Origin: Entrophospora sp. SA101
Lineage: Eukaryota; Glomeromycota; Glomeromycetes; Entrophosporales; Entrophosporaceae
Assembly: GCA_958430865.1 (NCBI GenBank)
Contig: CAUDNR010004270.1
Location: 1 to 18,162 of the forward strand
Length of the DNA stretch: 18,162 nucleotides
Direction: 5' to 3'
The notes beneath the pieces were generated by a model, which was given only the letters and a program-made list of their open reading frames with translations, had not been told where the DNA came from and did no database searches. The translations under genes and the position numbers were made by a program. Position 1 is the stretch's first letter, and every line of letters begins with the position of its first letter. Positions 8,530 through 16,674 of the stretch are shown one piece after another.

Positions 8530-9675
8530 TTAAATTGTGGAAGGTGTCACATTGGTCACATTTGGTGATGAATCACCATCATTATTATTATTTCCATGAA
8601 TCTTTTGGTGACGACGAAGATTACTGACAACAGAAAAATGACGTCCACATCCATCCACTGAACATTTAAATGCTAATAAACAAACAAAAAATAAAATTAT
8701 AAAAAAAGGTAATCAATAAATAAACCATCCGATTCAAAAATATATTATCACTTACGTTTTTCACCAGTATGACTATACATATGAGTTTGTAGAGAACTTG
8801 GTCTCGTGAATCTCTTTTGACAAACTTCACATTTATATCTTTTAGGAGTTGATGAAATAGTTTTTGAATTAAAAGTAGTCATCATATCTTGAGGGGAGGG
8901 TACATTTGGAGATAATGTTTGTGGTTTATCTGGTGTGCTGTCATTATTATTATTTGTAGTTGGAATAATGGATATATCATTTGTGACAGTATAACTTGCA
9001 CCACCACCACCACCACCACCACTCAAGGCAGCAATTGCTGCATATTCTTGTGTTGTAGTACCCATTGCATAATTAACAGGTTCATGTTGAGCTAAACCGA
9101 TTGGGGATTGGCCATAATAGTTCGCTGGAGTAGCAGTTGTGGTAGCAGCAGGAGTTGTAGCAGGAGTTAATTTCATTGAAGGATCATTAAAAAGAGCAGG
9201 GTCCAAAGAATGTTCTTCGTAAGTTTTTGCTGATTTTGGAGGATAAGGACCAAACGGATAAGTTGAACTGCTATTGTTAGCCCATACTTCTCCAGTTTTT
9301 ACGACACAATTGGATGATCCAGCAGCATTTTTATGACTAAAGAATAATATATGAGAGAGGAAGATTAATAGGAAATTATAATTATAAGTAAGTGATAATT
9401 ATGATAATCATTTTTTATAATAATTTATAAATTATTAACTCATATTCTGTTGATGATTTTGCTTTAGTATCAAATGCTTTTGTGTTGTTAGATGAATTAA
9501 TGATTGATGTTGCAGAAGTTGCTGCATTATTTGAATCCGCAGTAGTAATAGTGGTAATTGTTTCGGTGGATGTAGTAGTAGATGTAGTGGTGTTTTTAAT
9601 GGCTGATGATAATCTTTGAATTTCATTAGTAGTTGAAGCTTCATTAGAGGCTGGATTAGCTGAATAATTGCTCAT
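8530..9675 (-). CDS. Two-finger C2H2 zinc-finger protein, probable transcription factor
   Basis: Three exons on the minus strand: 9675-9440, 9336-8756 and 8672-8530 (TAA at 8532-8530), giving 319 residues. Donors are GTTAAT (9439, unusual) and GTAAGT (8755); acceptors are CTTTAG and TTATTAG. Phases match at both joins: Asp79 and Pro273 are split codons. Residues 1-240 are low-complexity: Ser/Thr/Asn-rich in exon 1, then Thr/Ala runs and a seven-Gly tract. Two classical fingers close the protein: Cys248, Cys251, His264, His268 in YKCEVCQKRF...HMYSH, then the TGEKP linker made across intron 2, then Cys276, Cys281, His294, His298 in FKCSVDGCGRHF...RRHQKIH. A short Asn/Asp tail follows. The family binds DNA in the nucleus, with the disordered N-terminus likely regulatory; target genes cannot be inferred. 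Calling only the exon-2 frame would miss the second finger and the true N-terminus. Confidence 0.85.
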
Positions 9676-10741
9676 TATTATTATTTTTTGTTTTTTTAAT
9701 ATATATATATGTATATTATTTTGCTGATTATTTTCTGTTGAATGTTAATCTTTATGTCTAAATAAATATTATTTTTTTGTAGATGATGGATGATTAAGAC
9801 GATTTTCATTGACTTTTTTAAAAATTTTAAATTACGATAAAACTATTTAAACCTCCTTTTTTCTTATTAAAAATAAATAAATTGATTACCTTGATTTTTT
9901 AAATTTAATAAATTAAAAAAATATCTTTTCTACACTTGAAAAAGTTTTTTTGTCTAGTATTAAAAAAAAAACTTTTAGGAAACAATATTTTTTTGTAAAA
10001 GAAATATGAGCCAATTTACGTATAAACAAGCATAAGAAACTGATCAAAGTATAATAGAGAATTATAGAGAATTATAGAGAGGAGAAGCTTGGTTTTTTTT
10101 TTTTTTTGTGAAAATAAAAAAGATATCGTGATCCTTTTAAGATGGAAAGTAACACAAAAATTTAATACCCATAATCTTGGGCACATTTCTAAAAATAATG
10201 CTAAAGAAGGAGGGAGATCTTGATGACATAAGAAAAAAGGTTTATATAATCTATTTTATATTGTTTATTTCATTAAAATATAAGTAGGTAGTCTTTAAAT
10301 TAACTTGCACATCTGCAAGGAATTTTTTTAAATGTGCAAATGGTCTTCCTTGCACACATACGCATCACAATAACTTGGCGTGCATCCAAAAAATACAGAT
10401 CAACATGCACAGAATGTCCATGTGAATTTTTCCCACGTTATAATTAAAACCAACAGTAAAAGCATTTCATATTAAAGCATATTCAATAAAAAAGTACTGC
10501 TCTTAACCTATAAAATGAGCTGTTTTTCAAAAATCTGTTCATATTAATATATTAATATTAAATATTCAATAGCCTTTTTAAAAAGGCTGACTGATTGCAG
10601 GACAAAAATTTTAGAAATTATTATTATTAACGGATTCTTAACGAGTACATAATAATAATAATAATAATAATAATACTATAGAAATTTATATATGGAAATT
10701 CTGTATGAATTACAATTTTTATTGCTATTATTAATCTAATA
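9676..10741. other. Upstream region of the zinc-finger gene, no gene seen
   Basis: AT-rich with homopolymer runs. Notable items are two tandem GAGAATTATA units near 10058-10080, a T15 run near 10094, several TTGCACA/TGTGCAA words at 10305-10360, a perfect 18-bp palindrome AGCCTTTTTAAAAAGGCT at 10571-10588, and an AAT trinucleotide microsatellite at about 10650-10674. A TATATATATAT stretch at about 9700-9711, some 25-35 bp before the ATG, could be a core promoter element or just simple sequence. Confidence 0.4.
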
Positions 10742-10908
10742 TAATTATGTAAATGTCATATTACATGACTATTGATGGTTTATAAATACATTCAGTAAAG
10801 CCAACTCTGAAGGTTGTATACTTTAATTACGTAAATATCATATTACATGACTATTGGCAATTTATTTTATAAAATATATTCAGTGGATCAAACTATGAAA
10901 GTCTTCTA
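10742..10908. repeat. Imperfect tandem duplication of about 80 bp downstream of the secreted-protein gene
   Basis: 10742-10820 and 10824-10908 align along their length. Both start TAATTA-GTAAAT and share CATATTACATGACTATTG, then TATAAA..ATTCAGT, with about a quarter of positions changed in the second half. The second copy touches the stop codon of the gene that ends at 10912, so the duplication covers its likely 3' untranslated region. Confidence 0.7.
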
Positions 10909-10911
10909 TGA

Positions 10912-11346
10912 TCAGACGCAAACAGGGCTTCCATTATCATTTTCTGCACAGCCAGGTGTAGCGCAGTCATCACTACTAACACAGGGTTGACCCAGTTGAC
11001 AATTGTTCTTCTTGCCTCCTACCGTGCAACTACCCACCTTGCGCACGCAGACGAAATTGTCACATTTTTTAAATATACAATCGTCATTGCTGCTACAAGA
11101 AAAGCCTGAATGACAATCGCGTTTTCCTTCACCTATCGAACAATCGGCTATGCAGTGGGAAGAATTTTAAAATTTGAAGATTAGTTGGAAAAATGAAGAA
11201 GTCATATTCACGACGTGAATTTAGCAAAGGTAGCGATGAACATTTGCTTTAAGAAATCTTTTACCTTCGATAACCGGCATCCAAGCTGAGCTAAGCGCTA
11301 GGCCCGAGACTATACCAATGATAAGAGTAAAGAAAGTGTATTTCAT
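10912..11346 (-). CDS. Small secreted 12-cysteine protein with two tandem six-Cys modules
   Basis: Two exons on the minus strand, 11346-11265 and 11147-10912 (TGA 10914-10912), encode 105 residues. The intron (donor GTAAAA, acceptor GCATAG) splits the codon for residue 28. Exon 1 is a signal peptide: MKYTFFTLIIGIVSGLALSS, with likely cleavage after SSA (residue 21). Exon 2 carries all 12 cysteines: 30, 39, 45, 51, 56, 61 and 68, 77, 83, 89, 94, 104. Spacing is C-x8-C-x5-C-x5-C-x4-C-x4-C in the first half and C-x8-C-x5-C-x5-C-x4-C-x9-C in the second, so the mature protein is an internal duplication, with CSSNDDC matched by CVSSDDC. Even cysteine numbers imply three disulfides per module. No transmembrane segment follows the signal. 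In a plant-associated fungus this architecture suggests an apoplastic or effector-like protein; that role is inference. The CxSSxDC pattern recalls small disulfide folds such as EB or Dickkopf-like modules, but I cannot assign a family. Confidence 0.8.
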
Positions 11347-12206
11347 GATGGGTATGGTTGAACTTATTATTTTCAGATTTGTGGTGTAACTTTTTTTCAA
11401 TTAGTTGAGCAAATGTTTATTTATTTAAGGATAGCGCTCTACAAATATTTTATAATTTGTTTTAAAATAATGTTGTTTTTATTAATATCGTTTTTATTAT
11501 TACAATTATTATTATTACCTAAATGAAGTTCAAATTCGCGGTCTTTAAATAATTCTTTGAAGTTGCACGAAAATGATTATGCTAATTTTTTATACGTTGA
11601 ATTTGTCAGAAAGGGAGAGGATAATAAAAATTAAATTAATAGTTTCAGTTTATTAATTAGCATTAGTATTAGTATTAGAGCGCCAAGAGAAATCGATCGG
11701 CTAAAAATCAGCTTGATATACCCTTTATTATTATGGGCTAATCTAGGAACTTTTGCTAGGGGCGCTCGTGAACCAAAACTTTGCAAATTTTTAATTATTT
11801 TTTTTTATCTAATAATAATTATAACAATCCATCCTAATTATTTATCAAGAAGGAAGTAGCAGTGAATGCATTATTAGAGAAAATATAAATTTTTTTTTGC
11901 GAAACTGATAAATAAATCAAAAGTAAAATCATCCAAGTAACTTCTTGAGTGAGGCGAATATGGGATTTCGGTCATCAATGGCATCTCCAGGGGAGGGCCA
12001 ACTCATTTGTGAGAATAAAAAACTTGTTATGAATTTTTTTCTCATACATATTTTTAATGCTATGAAATGTCAAAGATCAATCATAAAAGGCCAGAATGAT
12101 ATATTACGATCCAAATTCGTATTAAAAAGGATTCGATTCTTTCGATAAATATATTCAACAAGTACGATAAAAAATAATTAATTGAATATATATATATATA
12201 TATATG
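11347..12206. other. Intergenic region with one short inverted-repeat element, no gene
   Basis: Upstream of the secreted-protein gene, so its promoter should lie in the first few hundred bases; I see no clear TATA-box at a fixed distance. A plus-strand frame from 11945 begins with TTG and shows no motif, so it is not called. A TA dinucleotide microsatellite occupies about 12187-12205. Confidence 0.4.
11678..11767. repeat. 90-bp element bounded by GAGCGCC / GGCGCTC
   Basis: A perfect 7-bp inverted repeat bounds a segment that is richer in GC than its flanks and includes CGATCGGCTAAAAATCAGC and GGGCTAATCTAGG. No target-site duplication is visible. It looks like a short interspersed or MITE-like element, but this rests only on the short inverted ends and composition. 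Confidence 0.4.
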
Positions 12207-12365
12207 CAAAGCGAGTCTCGTTATAACGAACGGATCAGTTAGAGAAACCCGTTATTATTATACCGAGATTTAATTAGCAAGTCCGTTATACTGAGAGAAC
12301 TTATTTTGCTCAATCCGTTAGATTGAGACATTTTGTTAAACATCGCTAAATCGAGATTCGCTATG
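12207..12365. mobile_element. MITE-like element with about 20-bp inverted ends
   Basis: Left end CAAAGCGAGTCTCGTTATAA and the reverse complement of the right end, CATAGCGAATCTCGATTTAG, agree at about 15 of 20 positions. Inside, the motif CCGTTAT/CCGTTAG with nearby GAG recurs three times (12248, 12282, 12317). TA follows the right end; the left flank reads TG, so the TA duplication is not intact. The ends suggest a Tc1/mariner-pogo relative, low certainty. It lies about 400 bp upstream of the NiCoT gene. Confidence 0.5.
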
Positions 12366-12767
12366 TAATTAATTACCTTTGTTAGTGTTTGAAAAAATAT
12401 TTTTTTTATTTATCCGAATTTTCTTTTTTTTAGTTTTTTAGAAAATAATACTAATACTAATATGGCGGAGAACTTCAAAGTAATATATAAGATTATTATG
12501 ATTCATAGTATCACCCACCCATACAGTATGAAAATAAAGTTTTTTCTCCTCGCACGATCTACATTTTGATAATCAAAATATTTTTTTTGAAAATGGGAAA
12601 TTTTTCTTGAACTTGTTTCAATTTTTATTTCGCAGTTAGCGAAAGGGTAAAAAAAGAATTGAAGATAGGGAAAGAGTACAAGAAATTCTTTTTTTATAAA
12701 AATAAAGATAATAGTGAAGTAATAATAACTCATAACAATATTAATTGTAAGAGTAATATTATAAATA

Positions 12768-14045
12768 ATGACAGAAACTTCTCAACCAATCATGACTTCA
12801 AAGACTCCTTTGTTATTGCAAAAATTAAATGAAAAACAAATTCGACGTAAAGTAATTATTATCTTATCAAGTTTAGTGCTGGTAAATATTGGAGTTTGGA
12901 TTGCAACAGCATTTGCATTCCGAGACTTTCCTTCATTATTAGGTACAGCAGCATTAGCTTATACTTTAGGGTTGAGACATGCTGTTGATGCCGACCATTT
13001 AGCGGCTATTGACAACGTGACAAGAAAGCTATTACAAACTGGTAAACATTCGGTGTCAGTAGGATTGTTTTTTTCACTAGGACACTCTACAATTGTCATG
13101 TGTGCCACAATAGCCATAGCAATCACTGCCACAACAATCAAAGAAAGGTTTGGAGATTTTGAAACAATTGGAGGATTGATTGGTACGACAGTGTCTGCAA
13201 CATTTTTATTTATCATTGGAATAATCAATACATTTGTGTTGATATCCATATACAAATCTTTAAAGAAATTTAAAGAATCAGGAGATTACAAAGAAGAAAA
13301 TATCGAAGATATATTAAATAATTCAGGGTGCTTAGGTAGGTTCTTCAATCCAATATTCAAATTCATTGACGCCAGTTGGAAAATGTATCCTTTAGGAGTA
13401 TTGTTTGGATTTGGATTTGATACATCAACGGAAGTAGGTTTATTAGCCATAGCAGCATTTCAAGCCAATAAAGGATTATCAATATGGCTCATATTATTAT
13501 TTCCTTTATTATTTACATCTGGTATGGCATTAGTTGATACTTTGGATGGAATATTAATGTTGGGTACTTACACATGGGCTTATATAAATCCAATTAGGAA
13601 ATTATATTACAATTTCATCATAACATTATTATCAGTTTTGGTTGCATTTGTTATTGGGATAATTGAATTATTCAATATAATTGGTGATAAGTTGGGATTT
13701 GAGGGTGCATTTTGGGATTTCTTTGCATCACTTGGAAATCATTTTGGCACAATTGGATTTGTTATAATTGGTATTTTTATTTTAACTTGGGCCATTGCTT
13801 CAATTATTTATAAATACGGTGGATATAAAGATTTAGAACAAAGATTTAAGGATCAACAACAACAGCCATATAAAGATGATGGTGACGGTGATGGTGACGG
13901 TGATGGTGATGGTGATGGTGGTGGTGATGGTGGTGATGATGGTGATGATGGTGATAGTAGTATAGTTAAAGGTAAAAATAATATTGATTGGAACAATGAA
14001 GAGGACGATGATGATATTAAAGTAGTGGTAATAGATAAAATTTAA
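12768..14045 (+). CDS. nic1: NiCoT-family nickel/cobalt transporter
   Basis: Intronless 425-residue protein. All four NiCoT signatures are present: RHAVDADHLAAIDN (His71, Asp74, Asp76, His77) in the second membrane segment, LGHSTIVM (His106), FGFDTSTEVG (Asp218, Glu222), and GMALVDTLDG (Asp257, Asp260). The HxxxDxDH-type motif is the known metal-selectivity site of the family (TC 2.A.52). I count eight hydrophobic segments, at roughly residues 29-50, 57-75, 96-120, 134-163, 207-232, 238-262, 282-306 and 326-348. Known fungal members such as S. pombe Nic1 import Ni2+ or Co2+ at the plasma membrane, mainly to supply urease; whether Ni or Co is preferred cannot be told here. Start chosen at the first ATG, giving the usual short cytosolic N-terminus. 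The tail after 362 is unusual: Gln4, then an Asp/Gly repeat (about 370-396) and an acidic end. Symbol given by family resemblance. Confidence 0.92.
   Translation: MTETSQPIMTSKTPLLLQKLNEKQIRRKVIIILSSLVLVNIGVWIATAFAFRDFPSLLGTAALAYTLGLRHAVDADHLAAIDNVTRKLLQTGKHSVSVGLFFSLGHSTIVMCATIAIAITATTIKERFGDFETIGGLIGTTVSATFLFIIGIINTFVLISIYKSLKKFKESGDYKEENIEDILNNSGCLGRFFNPIFKFIDASWKMYPLGVLFGFGFDTSTEVGLLAIAAFQANKGLSIWLILLFPLLFTSGMALVDTLDGILMLGTYTWAYINPIRKLYYNFIITLLSVLVAFVIGIIELFNIIGDKLGFEGAFWDFFASLGNHFGTIGFVIIGIFILTWAIASIIYKYGGYKDLEQRFKDQQQQPYKDDGDGDGDGDGDGDGGGDGGDDGDDGDSSIVKGKNNIDWNNEEDDDDIKVVVIDKI
13877..13956 (+). repeat. GGTGAT/GGTGAC coding minisatellite in the NiCoT gene
   Basis: Hexanucleotide and trinucleotide units of GGTGAY encode alternating Gly and Asp, then GGTGATGAT units. 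The pure repeat is likely to vary in length between strains while staying in frame. It encodes an acidic cytosolic extension. Confidence 0.9.
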
Positions 14046-14920
14046 TTTATTTGTTCATTTGGAATATTTTTTGTAATATTAACATTTGATCATTAATAAT
14101 ATTGCGAGGAGAAATGTATAGTAGTAGTGCTAAATAAATACTTTTATTTAAAATTCGAAATTTACATGCATTATTATTTTCTCCTCATTTGTCAACTTCT
14201 TTTTGATGGTGTGTGATCTTATTTATTTGCTAATTTCTTCAGACAACTTGTATTTCCCTCATTTATTACCTCCAAATTTCTGTGTTTTTTAACCTGCACC
14301 AACTCGATTCCGTTTTAAATTAAAAATAATAAATTAGGGATTGGAACCGTTGGGTGCATCTGGGTCATGAAAATGATCACCCGGTGGAAGAAAGACAATA
14401 ATAAATTAACATATCCATATAATATTTATGGTTTTCTAAAATGCTAACTTATGATTCCTCTTGAACATATTATGTTTAAGTATCTATTACAACCAATGTA
14501 TGAAATTTGCCATAATGCAAATTTAATTGTGCATGTATCATTATCTATTGATATCTATTTTGCTGATTTTTGTATTGCACTATCTCCCCAACTAAATTCT
14601 ATACACTGATTACAACTATAGTTCTTAAAGGTTTTTCAATGATTAATCTACTTGCAAATTTAATTATTTTGAGTAATTCAATAATTGATTGTGAAAATTT
14701 GATGTACAGTTAACAAATTTATTATAAAATTGTAAATAATAATTTAATCAAAAATATTGTTGTAATTATCTTGCAATGACACTATCAATTTGTCATTTCT
14801 TTTATTTTTTTATTAATTAACAATTAAGAGATTGTTGAGTTCTTTTTCATGTAAGATCAATTGTTTCTTATGTATAATTTTTGTTTCAAATTTATATTAG
14901 CATATTATTCTTGGTAAATA
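14046..14920. other. Region between NiCoT gene and hAT relic, no gene
   Basis: AT-rich. Contains a TAAATAAATA stretch near 14130 that could serve in 3' end formation of the transporter mRNA, a GAGGAGAAA/TTTCTCCTC inverted pair (14106-14114 and 14180-14188), and an inverted-arm repeat near 14290. No convincing coding frame. Confidence 0.4.
14291..14395. repeat. Suspected short interspersed repeat with inverted arms
   Basis: ACCTGCACCAACTCGATTCC at about 14291-14311 is an imperfect inverted copy of GGAACCGTTGGGTGCATC at about 14344-14361. Next to it, GGGTCATGAAAATGATCACC forms a second small hairpin. GC content is well above the flanks. Minus-strand GGTTCCAATCC resembles a pol III B box, but no tRNA can be folded. 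Confidence 0.35.
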
Positions 14921-15236
14921 GATAATTACTTAAATGAAATGATAGCTCCAATTCAATCTGAAAGAGTTGATGTTTATCAATGGTGGAAGGACAATCAGAA
15001 CCCTTTTCCCATTTTTAGTAGAGTTACACATAAAAACTTCTCAATTCCTGCCACCTCTGTTCCATGCGAGTGTTTTTTTTTCTTATGCAAGAAATTTGGT
15101 TACCTCTAAAAGAACATGTTTAGGGCATGAATTAATGAATCGGTTATTGTTTGTAAAAAGAAATAATTTATATTGCAAAGTTTGGGACCTGGTGTATGTG
15201 AAATTGGAACTGTGTGAAATCGAAATTTATAATTAA
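14921..15236 (+). pseudogene. hAT transposase C-terminal dimerisation-domain relic
   Basis: After a possible acceptor (AAATAG) the frame reads DNYLNEMIAPIQSERVDVYQ, then WWKDNQNPFPIFSR and SIPATSVPCE. A shift at the T9 run 15073-15081 moves to the frame giving FSYARNLVTSKRTCLGHEL and MNRLLFVKRNN. This order (WW, FP, ATS.P.E, FS, R..L, L...N) is the hAT C-terminal domain (PF05699). In the canonical ERxFS motif the Arg codon now reads TGT, which a CGT-to-TGT change would explain. The N-terminal, BED and DUF659 parts are absent upstream. The GATTCGAA subterminal array and a GGCTC-like end follow within 230 bp, so this is the 3' end of a hAT element. Confidence 0.8.
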
Positions 15237-15387
15237 AATTTTGGGTTGGCGTTTGGATATGTGGAATTATTTCACAGTTGTAGATTGAAAAACAAAATGC
15301 AATTATTGCACCAGGTAAGTATTTGTTTTGACTTTCGAAACCAAAGGCAACTTTTTTAGAATTCATATGGTGTATATATTTGAATTA

Positions 15388-15459
15388 GATTCGAACCAAG
15401 TCGAATCGAATAAAAAATACGATATTTGATTTGTATTTGGTTTGATTCGTCCAGAGCTT
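15388..15459. mobile_element. hAT subterminal array and right terminus
   Basis: TTAGATTCGAACCAAGTCGA and TTTGGTTTGATTCGTCCAGA precede GAGCTTGA. The reverse complement of the end, AAGCTCTGGACGAATCAAAC, resembles GGCTCCGAACGAATCAATTA at 6331. Position just downstream of the hAT C-terminal domain supports its being that element's own end. Confidence 0.5.
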
Positions 15460-15966
15460 GACTTTAAATCGATCTCTTTTTACAAAGAATTTAGGATTTG
15501 TTGGTTCGTAGAAATAAAAATCGATTTCTTTTAAAAATAAAAAATGCTGATTTGTTGGTTTACAGAGATAAAAATTCTTCAAGATGTTGAAAACAATCAG
15601 TCTGCTTTTTATTTGTCAAAGATGGATTTCTTTCCTATGATTTTTGCGGAAAAATACATTAATAATAACGGATATTTTTTCTAATTCCAATGATCCGTTA
15701 TAGAGAGAGTGAACTGTAAGATTTGGAACAAATCAACAAAATTTGAACCAACATTCCCCTCTATTAGTGTTGGTATTGTATTTAGCATTAGTATCAAAAT
15801 GCATTTTTCTAATGCATTCCATATCAAAAATATGTTTTTTCCGTGTGTATTTATTCTGCATCTATTCAACACTAGTACCTATTCTGTACATAATTTTTTA
15901 TAAGGTTGTTGAAATAAGGTTTGACCGAATTTGCCTTATTCTAACACATTTTATTTTTAAAAATCT
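15460..15966. other. Non-coding stretch with a diverged ~65-bp direct repeat
   Basis: Between 15467 and 15580 two units share ATCGAT-TCTTTT, GATTTGTTGGTT and AGA-ATAAAAAT. The rest is AT-rich; short open frames around 15709-15973 on both strands overlap each other and show no motif. It lies between two hAT-type termini. Confidence 0.45.
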
Positions 15967-16080
15967 GGTTTGATTCAAATCAAATCAAATCAAGTCATGG
16001 AACGAATTGAATTGAATTGAATCCAGTTTTTTGAATTGGAATTGCTTTAATATTCAACTTGATTTGATTTGTTTGGAGCC
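15967..16080. mobile_element. Second hAT-like right terminus with TTGATT arrays
   Basis: Tracts of CAAATCAAATCAAATCAAGT and GAATTGAATTGAATCCAG run into TTGATTTGATTTGTTTGGAG with the end at GGAGCC (16080). Its reverse complement begins GGCTCCAAACAAATCAAATC, clearly related to the terminus at 6331. The partner end of this element was not found. Confidence 0.5.
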
Positions 16081-16085
16081 TTAAT

Positions 16086-16382
16086 AAGATAATTGACAAG
16101 AAGATTTATAAAGCAAAGAAGCATAAGCATGTAAAGAAATTGTCAATTATATAAATACATAAACATATATTATCATTTAATAAAAATAATAATAAAATAT
16201 AATTCTAAAATCTAAATAGAGATATAAAAACTATATCACATTACTTGTTATAACATTGACAATTATATATATATATATATATATACAATTTACAAATAAT
16301 AAATAATAATTAAATAAAAAAAAGGAAAGAGATGAAATAACTTCACAAAGTAATCAATCTTAAATTATAAATCAATAACTAA
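16086..16382. other. Non-coding region with TA microsatellite
   Basis: AT-rich, with a TA dinucleotide run at about 16266-16285 and many AAT/ATAA words. No coding signal; probably the region beyond the 3' end of the MIF4G-domain gene. Confidence 0.4.
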
Positions 16383-16508
16383 TTACCAACAAACTTGACA
16401 CAAACTGTCATCTGATTCCACCAACATCCAGCAAGCATCCCTCCCAAGATATGATAACATAATAACCAAAGGATTTCTAGCCTTTACCAACTTTTTTAAT
16501 ATTTCTGA
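16383..16508 (-). other. Possible extra exon, unassigned
   Basis: After a possible acceptor (TTTGTAG) the minus strand reads NSEILKKLVKARNPLVIM, then LSYLGRDACWMLVESDDSLC, ending QVCW and TAA. Composition looks coding. I could not join it in frame to the upstream exon: a candidate linking exon (CTAAACGTGCTAGAATAATC region, about 16601-16633) has the wrong phase. It may be a separate remnant or an alternative 3' end of the MIF4G-domain gene. Confidence 0.35.
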
Positions 16509-16674
16509 ATTCCCTACAAAGAAAGATTAAATATTTTGAACTTCTTTTTTGAATTATAAAATATTAATTTCAAGAATTAAAGATTTTATTTAGTCATACC
16601 TGAAATTGATTATTCTAGCACGTTTAGATTTCCTAATAACAAAAATAAAATACATCATTAATTTACATCAATAA

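Noticed and set aside
9435..9644. 69-codon second minus-strand frame in exon 1 of the zinc-finger gene
   Set aside because: Out-of-frame reading of the Ser/Thr-rich repeats; the other frame joins in phase to both zinc-finger exons.
10305..10400. Clustered TTGCACA/TGTGCAA words as a regulatory array
   Set aside because: Spacing is irregular and orientation mixed; no stronger evidence than base composition.
11945..12148. Plus-strand frame of 67 codons
   Set aside because: Starts at TTG, no domain or signal seen, overlaps simple AT-rich sequence.
12959..13255. 98-codon minus-strand frame inside the NiCoT gene
   Set aside because: Antisense shadow of the conserved transporter frame.
14339..14364. 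B-box-like word as a tRNA gene
   Set aside because: The flanks do not pair as a T-stem or acceptor stem and no A box or anticodon arm is present.
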